NCBI RefSeq assembly: GCF_030814315.1
Contig: NZ_JAUSUV010000002.1
Coordinates: 124,001-188,000 of the forward strand
Source: Croceifilum oryzae
GTDB lineage: Bacteria; Bacillota; Bacilli; Thermoactinomycetales; Thermoactinomycetaceae
Direction: 5' to 3'
Length of the DNA: 64,000 nt
In this document: piece by piece, positions 51,754 to 60,722 of the stretch
Layout: the number at the start of each line of letters is the position of its first letter
How positions within the stretch are numbered: position 1 is the stretch's first letter
Made by a program: the position numbers and the translations under genes
Notes under the pieces: generated by a model
What the model saw: only the letters and a program-made list of their open reading frames with translations
What the model was told of the DNA's origin: nothing
Databases searched by the model: none

Positions 51754-52320
51754 TCAATGGGTATCTTTCCGATCTTGCTTTGTTTCATCACGTTCACGTT
51801 TCTTAACCTCGTTTGAAGGTTGGGGAGCGATTCGGGCAACAATAGAACCTAATTCACTCATGATACCAGCAATGGGGCGACCTTGGCTGATTTCTTCATT
51901 CATCTTCTTAATACGATGCAATAAATCAACATCAGCTGTTACCAGTGCTGATTTTCCTTTCGGATCGTCTCGAAGTGCCTGTGCAACTGCGTATTTGACC
52001 GTGCCAACCCGAGCGCTGTCTAAATCTGGATTTACATCAATGGCGACAACTGCATATTTTCCCAGTAAAATGGCGCTGGCCTCTTTTACTTGAGGCACTT
52101 GTTTTGCCAATTGGACGAGGTGATCAGAATCATTTTTCACTTTGCTGCGCTTAGCAGGTAGGGATGTGTCAGGTGCTGTTTGCTGATAGCTTATATTCTG
52201 GGCTTTCGGACTGGCATTATTGGAAGGCGGCTTATTATCTTGATTACATCCAGTTGCAACCGTTATAAATAAAGCTGTAATGGTGAAACTGCTAATAAGT
52301 TGAAACGTTTTTCTTTTCAC
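51754..52320 (-). CDS. YhcN/YlaJ family sporulation lipoprotein
   Basis: This encodes a 188-aa lipoprotein. The signal ends with VATGC, so Cys25 is lipidated. The conserved YhcN/YlaJ part (about 62-165) includes HLVQLAKQVPQVKEASAILLGKYAVVAIDV and the basic C-terminal tail. Family members are found in the spore coat/inner membrane and linked to germination. It is expressed with or near the YlaI-like gene. Confidence 0.85.
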   Translation of the reverse strand: MKRKTFQLISSFTITALFITVATGCNQDNKPPSNNASPKAQNISYQQTAPDTSLPAKRSKVKNDSDHLVQLAKQVPQVKEASAILLGKYAVVAIDVNPDLDSARVGTVKYAVAQALRDDPKGKSALVTADVDLLHRIKKMNEEISQGRPIAGIMSELGSIVARIAPQPSNEVKKRERDETKQDRKDTH

Positions 52321-52446
52321 AAATGATCATCCTTTCGAACAAACTTTGTTCATTAGATTGCCCAAATTAAAAAGAAGTATGTCTTGTCCTCTTTGCTGAA
52401 TAGAATGGTTTTAGTACAATGTCAGAGGAGGGAGTTGGATCCTATT

Positions 52447-53076
52447 ATGAATGTAGAAATGTTTGAACTTGGTCCTGTCATGACAAACGCGTATCTCGTA
52501 TACGATTTCCAAACGAAAAAAGGGATTGTTTTTGATCCAGGGATGAATCCAGGTCGTTTACTAAAACGGATTGAGAAATTACAGTTAACCATTGAGGCTA
52601 TCTTGCTCACCCATGCACATTTTGATCATATGGGCGGTGTGGAAGAAGTTCGTACTCATACAGGTGCGCCTGTATACATACATCAGGAAGAAGAGGACTG
52701 GCTAGAAGATCCAATGAAGAATGGATCAGGAAAATGGCCCATGATGCCCAAACTAACAGCTCGTCCAGCAGAACATATATTATTTGGCGATGAAACCTTA
52801 CAGATTGCTGGCTTTCAGTTTGAGGTGTTATATACACCGGGTCATTCGCCAGGTAGTATCAGCTTTTACGATGGAGTCCATGTATTTAGTGGAGATGCTC
52901 TATTTCGTGATTCGATTGGTCGAACCGACCTCTATAGAGGAAGTCATCGGACGTTGATGGATTCGATCAAAAAGAAGTTGATGGTACTGCCTGATAAAAC
53001 GGTTGTATATAGTGGGCATGGACCTAAGACGACGATTGGTAGGGAACGAAGCAGTAACCCTTTTATCATGGAATAA
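52447..53076 (+). CDS. Metallo-beta-lactamase-fold hydrolase (glyoxalase II-like)
   Basis: This encodes a 210-aa MBL-fold hydrolase. The metal motif THAHFDHMGG (HxHxDH), the later His in YTPGHSPGS and the Asp in FSGDALF are all present. The final His is in YSGHGPKTTIG. It may hydrolyse a thioester or a glyoxalase-type substrate. Ribosome site spacing is unusual: AGGAGG lies 15 nt before the chosen ATG, and TTG at 52435 is an alternative. It heads a redox cluster. Confidence 0.85.
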   Translation: MNVEMFELGPVMTNAYLVYDFQTKKGIVFDPGMNPGRLLKRIEKLQLTIEAILLTHAHFDHMGGVEEVRTHTGAPVYIHQEEEDWLEDPMKNGSGKWPMMPKLTARPAEHILFGDETLQIAGFQFEVLYTPGHSPGSISFYDGVHVFSGDALFRDSIGRTDLYRGSHRTLMDSIKKKLMVLPDKTVVYSGHGPKTTIGRERSSNPFIME

Positions 53077-53097
53077 TGGTAGAAAAAGGTGGTAAAG

Positions 53098-53670
53098 ATG
53101 GAAAAACGAAATCGCTTTATTTTGGTTCTGATTGCTCTAGCGATTGTCGGGACGTTGGTGTATAACTTTGCCGTGTCTAAGGAACCAAGCTCACCCACTA
53201 CACACAAAAAAGCATTATGTGAAGGCACTGTTGGGATTAAACCTGGGGACTGTGCTCCTAATTTCATCACTCAATCGCTGACAGGCGAGAAAAAAGAGTT
53301 GTATGAAACCAATGGAAAGCCTACTTACATCAATTTTTGGGCTTCTTGGTGCGGTCCTTGTAAAAATGAGGCACCAGAAATTCAAAAAATGTATCTAAAG
53401 CATAAAGATGATGTTAATTTTGTCCTATTAAATGTAACTTCGGGTGATGATATAGAGGATATACAGGGCTTTGTGCTGGATTACAAGCTTACGATGCCTA
53501 TCTATTTAGATCAACCGAAGCCGAAAACGAAAGGGATTGCTGAACAATATCAGGTTAGCGGGATCCCAACGCAAGTGTTGGTCGATGAGAAAGGGAAAAT
53601 TCTTTATTATCAACCAGGCCCCATTGACGAAAAAAAATTCGCACGTTTGAAGAAGCAGTATCTTAATTAA
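53098..53670 (+). CDS. TlpA/ResA-like membrane-anchored thioredoxin
   Basis: This encodes a 190-aa protein with an N-terminal signal anchor (about 6-24), placing the redox domain outside the membrane. The thioredoxin-fold motif is WASWCGPC, cis-Pro in SGIPTQ. Reducing partner is probably the adjacent CcdA. The GC-loop CGPC differs from ResA CEPC, so this is a separate reductase-like thioredoxin. ATG after AAAGGTGG. Confidence 0.86.
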   Translation: MEKRNRFILVLIALAIVGTLVYNFAVSKEPSSPTTHKKALCEGTVGIKPGDCAPNFITQSLTGEKKELYETNGKPTYINFWASWCGPCKNEAPEIQKMYLKHKDDVNFVLLNVTSGDDIEDIQGFVLDYKLTMPIYLDQPKPKTKGIAEQYQVSGIPTQVLVDEKGKILYYQPGPIDEKKFARLKKQYLN

Positions 53671-53696
53671 GAATTTATGAGATGGGGGAGAGAGAA

Positions 53697-54416
53697 GTGG
53701 ATGTAGCCGTAAATGTAACAGCTTGGCTGGCTTTTGCAGCAGGTTTTTTATCATTTATCTCACCGTGTTGTCTACCCCTTTATCCATCCTATCTGTCGTA
53801 TATAACAGGAATCTCGGTAACGCAGATTCGTGGAGAAGAGCGCAGTAAAGAGATGATTCGCTTGACGATGACCCACACTTTCTTCTTTTTGTTGGGGTTT
53901 TCGTTGATCTTTTATGCATTAGGGTTTACGGTGAGTTGGATCGGCGAAGTATTTGTATCTTATAAAGAGACGATTCGGATGCTAAGTGCGATCTTAATGG
54001 TGGTTATGGGACTTTTTATGGCGGGAATTTTTCAACCCAAATTTTTGATGAAAGAGAAGAAGTTGACTATCTCCACAAAACGAGTCAGCTATCTCAGTTC
54101 GTTTTTGATTGGATTTGGATATTCGGCAGGTTGGACCCCTTGTCTAGGACCTATATTAGGTGGGGTTTTGGGTCTTGCTTCGAGTGAACCAGAGCGAGCG
54201 CTGTTTTACACGACTTTATATACGATCGGCTTTGCGATTCCATTTTTTATTATGGCCTTCTTCGTAGGGAAAACTCGCTGGATTCTCAAGTATTCAGAGC
54301 GAATCATGAAAATCGGCGGATATGTGATGATGGTCTTCGGATTGTTGCTTTACTTTGATAAATTGACTTGGATTACTCAATATCTTATTAAGTGGACGGG
54401 CTTCCAAGGATTCTAA
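53697..54416 (+). CDS. ccdA: Cytochrome c biogenesis protein CcdA
   Basis: This encodes a 239-aa membrane protein with about six helices that moves electrons from cytosolic thioredoxin to extracytoplasmic thioredoxins. The redox Cys residues sit in SFISPCCLPLYPSYL (TM1) and the conserved GWTPCLGPI (TM4). Its context between TlpA-like and ResA proteins fits this. GTG start after GGGGGAGAG; an ATG at 53682 is less well placed. Confidence 0.9.
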   Translation: MDVAVNVTAWLAFAAGFLSFISPCCLPLYPSYLSYITGISVTQIRGEERSKEMIRLTMTHTFFFLLGFSLIFYALGFTVSWIGEVFVSYKETIRMLSAILMVVMGLFMAGIFQPKFLMKEKKLTISTKRVSYLSSFLIGFGYSAGWTPCLGPILGGVLGLASSEPERALFYTTLYTIGFAIPFFIMAFFVGKTRWILKYSERIMKIGGYVMMVFGLLLYFDKLTWITQYLIKWTGFQGF

Positions 54417-54432
54417 CTAACAGGTGAGTGAG

Positions 54433-54960
54433 ATGAACAAGCAAACAAGATACTGGGTACGCCGGCTTATATTTGTAGTCTTAATTGTGATGGTAGGTTA
54501 TACAATTTATCAGATGAGTAGCGGCGGGAAGCAGCCAGATAGAGGGGATGTAGCTCCAAACTTTACTTTGACGACACTGGATGGTAAAAAAATGTCGCTG
54601 AGTGACCTAAAAGGAAAAGGAGTTATGTTAAATTTCTGGGGTACGTGGTGTGAACCGTGTAAAGCAGAGATGCCGGCAATGGAGCAAGTGTATAAAAAGT
54701 ATCAGGAAAAGGGCTTTGAAATTGTAGCCGTAAATGTGGGAGAAAGCGATGTAGCGGTTCACTCCTTTATGAAGTCGTATGATCTTGGTTTCCCCATCTG
54801 GTTAGATCCAGATAAAGATGTTACTCGTCTGTACCGTGTTGGACCGATTCCAAGTACCTTTTTTATCGATGAAAAAGGAATCGTTGCTAGACAAAACATG
54901 GGTGAATTAAATTTGGCACAATTAGAAGCGTATATAAATGAAATTTTGCCCAAAAAGTAG
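54433..54960 (+). CDS. resA: Thiol-disulfide oxidoreductase ResA
   Basis: This encodes a 175-aa membrane-anchored thioredoxin. An N-terminal anchor (about 9-27) precedes a TlpA-like fold with the ResA-type active site FWGTWCEPCK (CEPC). ResA reduces the apocytochrome c disulfide before haem attachment, using CcdA as electron donor. It is 16 nt after ccdA. Confidence 0.9.
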   Translation: MNKQTRYWVRRLIFVVLIVMVGYTIYQMSSGGKQPDRGDVAPNFTLTTLDGKKMSLSDLKGKGVMLNFWGTWCEPCKAEMPAMEQVYKKYQEKGFEIVAVNVGESDVAVHSFMKSYDLGFPIWLDPDKDVTRLYRVGPIPSTFFIDEKGIVARQNMGELNLAQLEAYINEILPKK

Positions 54961-54972
54961 TAGGAGGGACTT

Positions 54973-55287
54973 ATGAGTTATCAGCATATAGAAGCAAGTG
55001 AAGTAAGTAATCGGTATCAAGAAGAGAAAGATCGCTATGTCTGGGTGGATGTTCGGACGATCGAAGAATATGAAGAAGGACATATCCCTGATTCTCTCCA
55101 TATCCCACTAGATCAATTAGAGCAACGTCAAGAGGAATTAGCGGGCTTTAAGGATCAAAATATCCTTCTGGTTTGTCGGAGTGGTGTACGTAGTGTCTAC
55201 GCCGCAGAAGTATTAGCAGATCACGGATATACCCATCTGTATAATCTAAAAGGCGGTATGCTAGAGTGGGCGGGTCCTGTTGAGTAG
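54973..55287 (+). CDS. Rhodanese-like domain protein
   Basis: This encodes a 104-aa single rhodanese domain with the active-site loop VCRSGVRS carrying the catalytic Cys, and WVDVRTIEEYEEGHIPDS at the N-terminus. It moves sulfane sulfur in the cytosol. It lies 12 nt after resA and so belongs to the redox cluster. AGGAGGG ribosome site. Confidence 0.9.
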   Translation: MSYQHIEASEVSNRYQEEKDRYVWVDVRTIEEYEEGHIPDSLHIPLDQLEQRQEELAGFKDQNILLVCRSGVRSVYAAEVLADHGYTHLYNLKGGMLEWAGPVE

Positions 55288-55374
55288 TGGAATTATCGAT
55301 TAAGTAGGATTCAGTGTGATAAAGAGTGGGCAAATAGTTCACTCTTTTCTACTTGGTTGGAGAGGGGAGAGCAA

Positions 55375-56496
55375 GTGAACATAGTGGAGTGTTTACAAGA
55401 AGAGATGGTAGCATTGATCCGAGAACATCCGAATCAACATATTTCCTATCAACAATTTATGAATACAGCCCTTTATCATCCTAAGTCGGGTTATTATTCT
55501 CAAAATCGTGTAAAGCTAGGGAAGAAAGGTGATTTTTATACCAATGCACATGTGGGTGATGTGTATGGTACTGTACTGGCAAAGGCATTTCTAAACGAAG
55601 TGAGCAAATGGCGATCGAGTGAAGTGTCAAAAGGTTCTGTCTGGCAATTAGTTGAGATGGGATCAGGAGACGGTCGTCTCATGGAACAGGTGATTCGAGC
55701 ATTGGTTGAGTTTGGGGTCTCTTCTAGTGAGGTGGAGATTTACCTAGTTGAGACAAGTAGCGAGCATAGACGGATTCAACGAGAGCGTTTGCAACCAATC
55801 AGTCCGTATTCAATCAAGTGGTGTGAAAAAATAGAAGAGATTGAACCGAGAGCATACACGATTCTGTATAGCAATGAGTTAGTGGATGCATTTCCTGTTC
55901 ATGTGCTGGAGTGGGATGGAACTCAGTGGCTAGAAGTCTACGTTAGGGAGGATGCTGGGCGATGGACAGAGGAGTTAGGGAGTTGTTCATCGGAAGAGTT
56001 GCTATATGCTATGCAGGAGCTTCCGGTTCCCTCTAAAGTAGGGCAACGAGTCGAAATGAATCTTTTTGCTAAGAAGTGGCTACAAACGCTCTCCACGTGG
56101 ATGAATGCAGGAGCGATTTTTACGATTGATTATGGAGTTTCAATGGACGAGCTTTACGCCGATTTTCGCTATCAAGGGACGATTCGGGGCTATTGTCAGC
56201 ACCAGATTGTTTCTCATCTCCCAGACAATGTAGGGGAAGTAGATCTAACCGCACATGTAAATTTTGATTTACTCAAACAATGGGGAGAGAAGTATCGTTT
56301 GGAAACGGCATTGCATCAGTCACAGTCAGAATTTCTAATCGAACAGGGGATTCTAGAGTTGATGCCACCTGCAACTCACGACCCATTTTCCTCAGCTGAA
56401 AAAAAGAGACGAGCGATTAAGCAGTTAGTTCATCCGCAATGGATGGGGGCAGCGTTTCAAGTGCTCGTACAAACGAAGTACACTGAGAGCACATAA
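55375..56496 (+). CDS. MidA/NDUFAF7-type SAM-dependent methyltransferase
   Basis: This encodes a 373-aa protein of the COG1565 family. The signature GDFYTNAHVGDVYG, the SAM-binding loop LVEMGSGDGRL and SNELVDAFPVH are present. Eukaryotic members methylate an Arg in respiratory complex I; the bacterial targets are unknown. The GTG start follows GAGAGGGGAGAG; an upstream TTG at 55357 is less favoured. Confidence 0.86.
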   Translation: MNIVECLQEEMVALIREHPNQHISYQQFMNTALYHPKSGYYSQNRVKLGKKGDFYTNAHVGDVYGTVLAKAFLNEVSKWRSSEVSKGSVWQLVEMGSGDGRLMEQVIRALVEFGVSSSEVEIYLVETSSEHRRIQRERLQPISPYSIKWCEKIEEIEPRAYTILYSNELVDAFPVHVLEWDGTQWLEVYVREDAGRWTEELGSCSSEELLYAMQELPVPSKVGQRVEMNLFAKKWLQTLSTWMNAGAIFTIDYGVSMDELYADFRYQGTIRGYCQHQIVSHLPDNVGEVDLTAHVNFDLLKQWGEKYRLETALHQSQSEFLIEQGILELMPPATHDPFSSAEKKRRAIKQLVHPQWMGAAFQVLVQTKYTEST

Positions 56497-56525
56497 AAAA
56501 GCCAACTAAGGATTTCCCAGTTGGC
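56494..56525 (-). terminator. Minus-strand terminator of the DUF2626 gene
   Basis: GCCAACT pairs with AGTTGGC, with six A on its left so that U's follow on the minus strand. Confidence 0.75.
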
Positions 56526-56538
56526 CACTTTGTACTTG

Positions 56539-56781
56539 TTAAGCTGGCATTTTCATCATAAAGTTTGCATACCAAACCATGCCGATGAAAGAGATAAACA
56601 TATAACCGCCGAATAAGTACATGTAGGTTTTTTCGGTAAGTTTCATAGCACCGAAGATATAAAATAGCAGTGCTTGCACGAAGAATAGGATTGCGGGAAT
56701 TTGAAAATGATGGCCACCTGCTAAGAACATGATAGCAATGATAAGCGCCCAGAATCCTAATACTTTAAACATGCGATCCAC
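56539..56781 (-). CDS. DUF2626 family small membrane protein
   Basis: This encodes an 80-aa protein beginning MDRMFKVLGFWALII with about three hydrophobic segments, matching DUF2626 (YqgY-like). The GTG start 8 nt after AGGAG gives the family-typical MDRM N-terminus; the frame from 56790 is longer by three. Function unknown. Confidence 0.78.
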   Translation of the reverse strand: MDRMFKVLGFWALIIAIMFLAGGHHFQIPAILFFVQALLFYIFGAMKLTEKTYMYLFGGYMFISFIGMVWYANFMMKMPA

Positions 56782-56905
56782 AAGCCCCACTCCTTCCTAT
56801 GTATGGGTTTGCTGTTGGTAATGATCTTGATTTAGCTAGTATAACCAAATTCATTATACTAACTGCGACCATGAGTCGCAAGCAAAACAGAAAGGATGCT
56901 TAGAA

Positions 56906-57676
56906 ATGGAAACAATCATAACTCATAGACAGAATGATGTGATCACAGTCCAATTCCACCGCCCAAAAGTTCGAAATGCTGTGAATCAACAAATGATGAG
57001 CGAGCTAGAGCAGTTGCTGTCCGAATTGGAACAGGATTCTCAGATAAAAATCGTTGTATTTCAAGGAGATGCAAATGCTTTTGTCTCAGGTGGAGATTTA
57101 GAAGAGTTTCATCAGCTACATACTTGTGCAGAGATAGAACCGATTATGAAGCGAATGGGAGTGATCTTAGAACGTATTTATCAATTACCAGCTCTCACGA
57201 TTGCTCGGATTGAGGGTCCTGCTGTTGGAGGAGGATGTGAAATCGCAATGAGCTGTGATTGGGTCGTGGCAAGTACTCAGGCGACGCTCGGTATGATTCA
57301 AGTGCGTTTAGGCATTACAACAGGCTGGGGCGGGGCAACACGATTGATGAAAAAAGTAGGCTCCTCCTCTGCGATGAAAATTTTATTAAGTGGAAAAAGG
57401 TATTCTGCCAGAGAAGGAATGGAGCTGGGGATGGTAGATTTTCTACTAGGTGAAGAGGATGAATCGTTTGAGGAGCCATTTCAACATTGGCTACATCCAT
57501 ATAGGAAGCTTTCTCGTGATCTAATCCGGCATTACAAACAGTTAGCAACACAAGTAGAAGAGGGAGCGTCTAGTACTGATTTATTTGAACTAGAAGCGAA
57601 GAAGTGTGGGGTACTTTGGGAGACGGAAGAGCATCGCCTGGCAGTTGATTCTTTTTTGATTCGTCGTGGAAAATGA
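56906..57676 (+). CDS. Enoyl-CoA hydratase/isomerase family protein lacking the second catalytic Glu
   Basis: This encodes a 256-aa crotonase-fold protein. The oxyanion-hole and first Glu are seen in VGGGCEIAMSCD. The second Glu position (crotonase QPEILLG) reads IQVRLG, so the canonical hydratase acid is missing, and PGAGGTQR is replaced by TGWGGATR. Isomerase, decarboxylase or another crotonase-family reaction is then more likely than enoyl-CoA hydration. It stands apart from the operon at 59-64 kb. Confidence 0.82.
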   Translation: METIITHRQNDVITVQFHRPKVRNAVNQQMMSELEQLLSELEQDSQIKIVVFQGDANAFVSGGDLEEFHQLHTCAEIEPIMKRMGVILERIYQLPALTIARIEGPAVGGGCEIAMSCDWVVASTQATLGMIQVRLGITTGWGGATRLMKKVGSSSAMKILLSGKRYSAREGMELGMVDFLLGEEDESFEEPFQHWLHPYRKLSRDLIRHYKQLATQVEEGASSTDLFELEAKKCGVLWETEEHRLAVDSFLIRRGK

Positions 57677-57832
57677 ACCATTCTTCTCCGATTCGGATCT
57701 GCTAGATGTATACAAGCACTATCTTTCGGCAATAAAAAAAAGAGTAGAGTAGATACTACAATTCTTATGTTTTGCATACAGATAGAGCGAAGACTAGTAT
57801 GTCTATGGATCTAAAAAGGTAGGAGGAAGTCT

Positions 57833-58495
57833 ATGGCTGTCAAACGTCAAGATGCTTGGACTACAGAAGATGACCTAATTCTAGCAGAGATAACCTTGCG
57901 TCATATTCGAGAGGGTGGAACTCAGCTATCTGCATTTGAAGAAGTGGCAGAGAGATTGGGGCGTACTCCCGCAGCGTGTGGCTTTCGGTGGAATAGTGCA
58001 GTGCGTAAGCAGTATGATGCTGCGATTCAAATTGCGAAAAGCCAACGACAAAAAAGAAGTCAAGAGCGTGTCCGAATTTCGAGTAGCCCATCTCTATCCC
58101 ATACCAGTGTAAATATGAGTCAGCCTATGCCGAAAATAGATTTTGAAGAGTATCAAGATGGATCTGATCCTGTATACTCTTTGGATCATATTATTCGCTA
58201 TCTGCGTCAACATAAAAATGAGATGACAGAGCTAAAACGCCAGCAAAAGCAGTTGGAAAAAGAGTTGATGGATCGAGAGGAATACTTAGCTCGTCTTCAA
58301 CATGAAAATCAAGAGATGAAGAGCCAGTTGAATCATGTAGAAAAAGATTATCGCATGGTAAATGACGACTATCGTATGTTAGTTCAAATTATGGATCGCG
58401 CTCGTAAGTTATCCATTTTGTCGGAAGAAGAGGAAGAGGCTAAGTCTCGCTTTCGCATGGAGGCAAATGGAAATTTAGAGAGAGTCGACAAATAA
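57833..58495 (+). CDS. RsfA/GerR family Myb-like sporulation transcription regulator
   Basis: This encodes a 220-aa protein. The N-terminal Myb/SANT-like domain (residues about 3-60) carries [21 protein letters not shown] and [15 protein letters not shown], the RsfA-family signature. The C-terminal half (about 120-190) is a long coiled coil. In B. subtilis RsfA acts in the forespore and GerR (YlbO) in the mother cell. The adjacent YlbP-like gene favours the GerR/YlbO branch. The ribosome site is AGGAGG. Confidence 0.85.
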   Translation: MAVKRQDAWTTEDDLILAEITLRHIREGGTQLSAFEEVAERLGRTPAACGFRWNSAVRKQYDAAIQIAKSQRQKRSQERVRISSSPSLSHTSVNMSQPMPKIDFEEYQDGSDPVYSLDHIIRYLRQHKNEMTELKRQQKQLEKELMDREEYLARLQHENQEMKSQLNHVEKDYRMVNDDYRMLVQIMDRARKLSILSEEEEEAKSRFRMEANGNLERVDK

Positions 58496-58499
58496 TAAT

Positions 58500-58530
58500 G
58501 GAAGCCCTACTGAAAAGTGGGCTTCCTATT
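58500..58530. terminator. Terminator between the RsfA-type and YlbP-like genes
   Basis: GGAAGCCC pairs with GGGCTTCC across an 11-nt loop, followed by TATTTT, between convergent genes. Confidence 0.75.
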
Positions 58531-58531
58531 T

Positions 58532-59005
58532 TCATTCTTGTAGAGTCGTTCCTTCGGGTAGCCAGACATACGGGCTTTCTCCGCGATCTCGAACAGGATT
58601 ATATTTGCAGGGAACAAAACCGATTTGATCCCAGAACGGATCGGAGCGACGTCTAGCATTGGTTTTGATGGGATGACCTAGACTGAGAGCGAACAGTACG
58701 AGTGCTTTCCCTAGTCCTTGGCCTCGATATTCGGGCAATACTTCCAGTTTCCATAGTTCATAAAAGGTTTGAGGGGGTGAGAAGTAGCGGTCATACTTTG
58801 CATCGACTTCGTATAAACTCATACGGGCAACTAATTGCTCTTGTAGGTAGATACCATAGAAAGGAGAAGAGTAGTTGTCATTCTCCACCAGATTATCTTG
58901 TAAGTCTTCTAACATAGAAAGTTCTGGGAGACCAAACTCGCGAAATTTCTGGAATTCTTCCAAGGTTTTGTAATTAATTTGCAGACGTTCTACTTTGTAC
59001 GCCAA
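58532..59005 (-). CDS. ylbP: YlbP-like GNAT acetyltransferase
   Basis: This encodes a 157-aa GNAT protein. The N-terminus KVERLQINYKTLEEFQKFREFG and EDLQDNLVENDNYSSPFYGIY are characteristic of YlbP. The CoA loop is in LEVLPEYRGQGLGKAL. Substrate unknown. It is convergent with the RsfA/GerR-type gene, the same pair of genes that are neighbours (ylbO-ylbP) in B. subtilis. Confidence 0.85.
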   Translation of the reverse strand: MAYKVERLQINYKTLEEFQKFREFGLPELSMLEDLQDNLVENDNYSSPFYGIYLQEQLVARMSLYEVDAKYDRYFSPPQTFYELWKLEVLPEYRGQGLGKALVLFALSLGHPIKTNARRRSDPFWDQIGFVPCKYNPVRDRGESPYVWLPEGTTLQE

Positions 59006-59157
59006 AAGGAGTCCCTCCTCATCATGAATCGTCTTTCACTCCTTTTATTATACACGAATTTTATTTGCTAGCAGGAATTGAATGTCTATACCGAGAATTT
59101 TAAATTGGAATCTTACTAACTTAAATAAATTTATTGCGAGGAAGAGGTGATTGTGTT

Positions 59158-60495
59158 TTGATTCAAAAATTGTTGATTGCGAACCGTGGTGAGATTGCCT
59201 CTCGAATTATTCGAACTTGTAGGCAACAGGGAATTCAAACAGTGGCTGTTTACTCACAAGCAGACCTGGAGATGCCTTTTGTCAAAATGGCGGATGAGGC
59301 CTATCTAATCGGGGATCCGCCTGTGTCCAAAAGCTATCTACAAATGGATACGATTATAGAAGTTGCTAAGAAAGCTTGTGTAGATGCTGTTCATCCTGGT
59401 TATGGACTCCTCTCTGAGAATGCTACCTTTGCCCAAAAGGTGTTAGATGCTGGCTTGGTCTGGGTTGGACCGAAACCCAGTGTAATCGCCCAGATGGGAG
59501 ACAAGGTAATGGCTAGACAGGTGATGATCAAGGCTAATGTTCCAGTGGTGCCTGGATCGGACGAGATAACAACATGGGAAGAAGCCGTGCAGATTGCAAA
59601 TCAAATTGGCTATCCAGTTCTTTTGAAAGCCAGCGCAGGGGGCGGCGGTGTTGGAATGGCGCTTTGTCATTCTGATTACGACCTAGAGCAACATTTTGCT
59701 ACTACACAGAAACGAGCGGAGATGTACTTCGGAAGTTCCGCTGTCTTCTTGGAGAAATTTTTAGAGCGTTCTCGGCATATTGAAGTACAAGTATTGGCCG
59801 ATCAGCATGGAAATGCACTCCATCTATTTGAAAGAGAGTGTTCGGTTCAACGTCGTAACCAGAAAATTATTGAAGAGAGTTTATCTCCTTCTATTAGTCA
59901 GGAAGCACGGGAGAAATTATATGAAGCGGCACTCCAAGCGGTCCATGCGGTTGGTTACTACGGGGCAGGAACGGTTGAATTTCTCGTGGACCAACTAGAG
60001 AATTGTTATTTTATTGAGATGAACACTCGCTTACAAGTGGAGCATCCGGTTACCGAAGCGATTACGGGTCTTGATCTTGTATTATGGCAGTTGGCAATCG
60101 CAGAAGAGAAAGCGCTTCCATGGAAGCAAACAGACTTACAACCACAAGGTCATGCGATTGAATATCGCCTATATGCAGAGGATCCGGTTACCTTCTTTCC
60201 TTCGCCTGGGAAAATCGAAGTATTTTCATTACCAGAAGGGGATGGAATCCGCTTCGATGCAGGTGTAGAAGCAGGAAATACGATTACTCCTTTTTATGAT
60301 CCGATGATTGCGAAATGCATTATCTCGGGTTCGAGTCGGGAAGAAGTGCTCACCAAAAGCAGAGAGGCTTTCACTCAAATGAAGATAGAGGGGATTAAAT
60401 GTAATCTCCCACTACTAGTAGAACTGCTGGATCACCCAGATTTCGTATCCGGCAAATATGATACAACGATTCTGGCAAATCGGAAGGGAAAGTGA
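59158..60495 (+). CDS. Acyl-CoA carboxylase biotin carboxylase subunit (YngH-like)
   Basis: This is a 445-aa ATP-grasp biotin carboxylase. Key features are LLIANRGEIASRI at the N-terminus, the glycine-rich ATP loop KASAGGGGVGM, EKFLERSRHIEVQVLADQ and EMNTRLQVEHPVTE. It carboxylates the biotin carried by the protein encoded just downstream. The start is a TTG about 8 nt after AGAGGTG. It is the first gene of a five-gene operon ordered as B. subtilis yngH-yngHB-yngG-yngF-yngE. Confidence 0.88.
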   Translation: MIQKLLIANRGEIASRIIRTCRQQGIQTVAVYSQADLEMPFVKMADEAYLIGDPPVSKSYLQMDTIIEVAKKACVDAVHPGYGLLSENATFAQKVLDAGLVWVGPKPSVIAQMGDKVMARQVMIKANVPVVPGSDEITTWEEAVQIANQIGYPVLLKASAGGGGVGMALCHSDYDLEQHFATTQKRAEMYFGSSAVFLEKFLERSRHIEVQVLADQHGNALHLFERECSVQRRNQKIIEESLSPSISQEAREKLYEAALQAVHAVGYYGAGTVEFLVDQLENCYFIEMNTRLQVEHPVTEAITGLDLVLWQLAIAEEKALPWKQTDLQPQGHAIEYRLYAEDPVTFFPSPGKIEVFSLPEGDGIRFDAGVEAGNTITPFYDPMIAKCIISGSSREEVLTKSREAFTQMKIEGIKCNLPLLVELLDHPDFVSGKYDTTILANRKGK

Positions 60496-60502
60496 TGAAG
60501 AG

Positions 60503-60721
60503 ATGAATAAAGTAGAAGCGAGTATGGCGGGTACGGTATGGAAAGTGTTGGTGAGTGAAGGTGACGTGGTTGAGAGTGGTCAAGATGTCATTATTTTAGA
60601 GTCAATGAAGATGGAGATTCCCCTTTCCGCAGAAATGGATGGAAAAGTATCCAAAATCATGACAAATGAAGGGGATTTTGTTGCTGAAGGTGATGTCTTA
60701 CTTGAGTTAGAAGGGATATAA
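60503..60721 (+). CDS. Biotin carboxyl carrier protein (BCCP), short form
   Basis: This encodes a 72-aa biotinyl-lipoyl domain. The biotinylated Lys is in ESMKMEIP. It carries CO2 from the carboxylase to the carboxyltransferase in the operon. The ATG follows AAGAG; a longer frame overlaps the previous gene. It lies 7 nt after the biotin carboxylase stop. Confidence 0.9.
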   Translation: MNKVEASMAGTVWKVLVSEGDVVESGQDVIILESMKMEIPLSAEMDGKVSKIMTNEGDFVAEGDVLLELEGI

Positions 60722-60722
60722 G

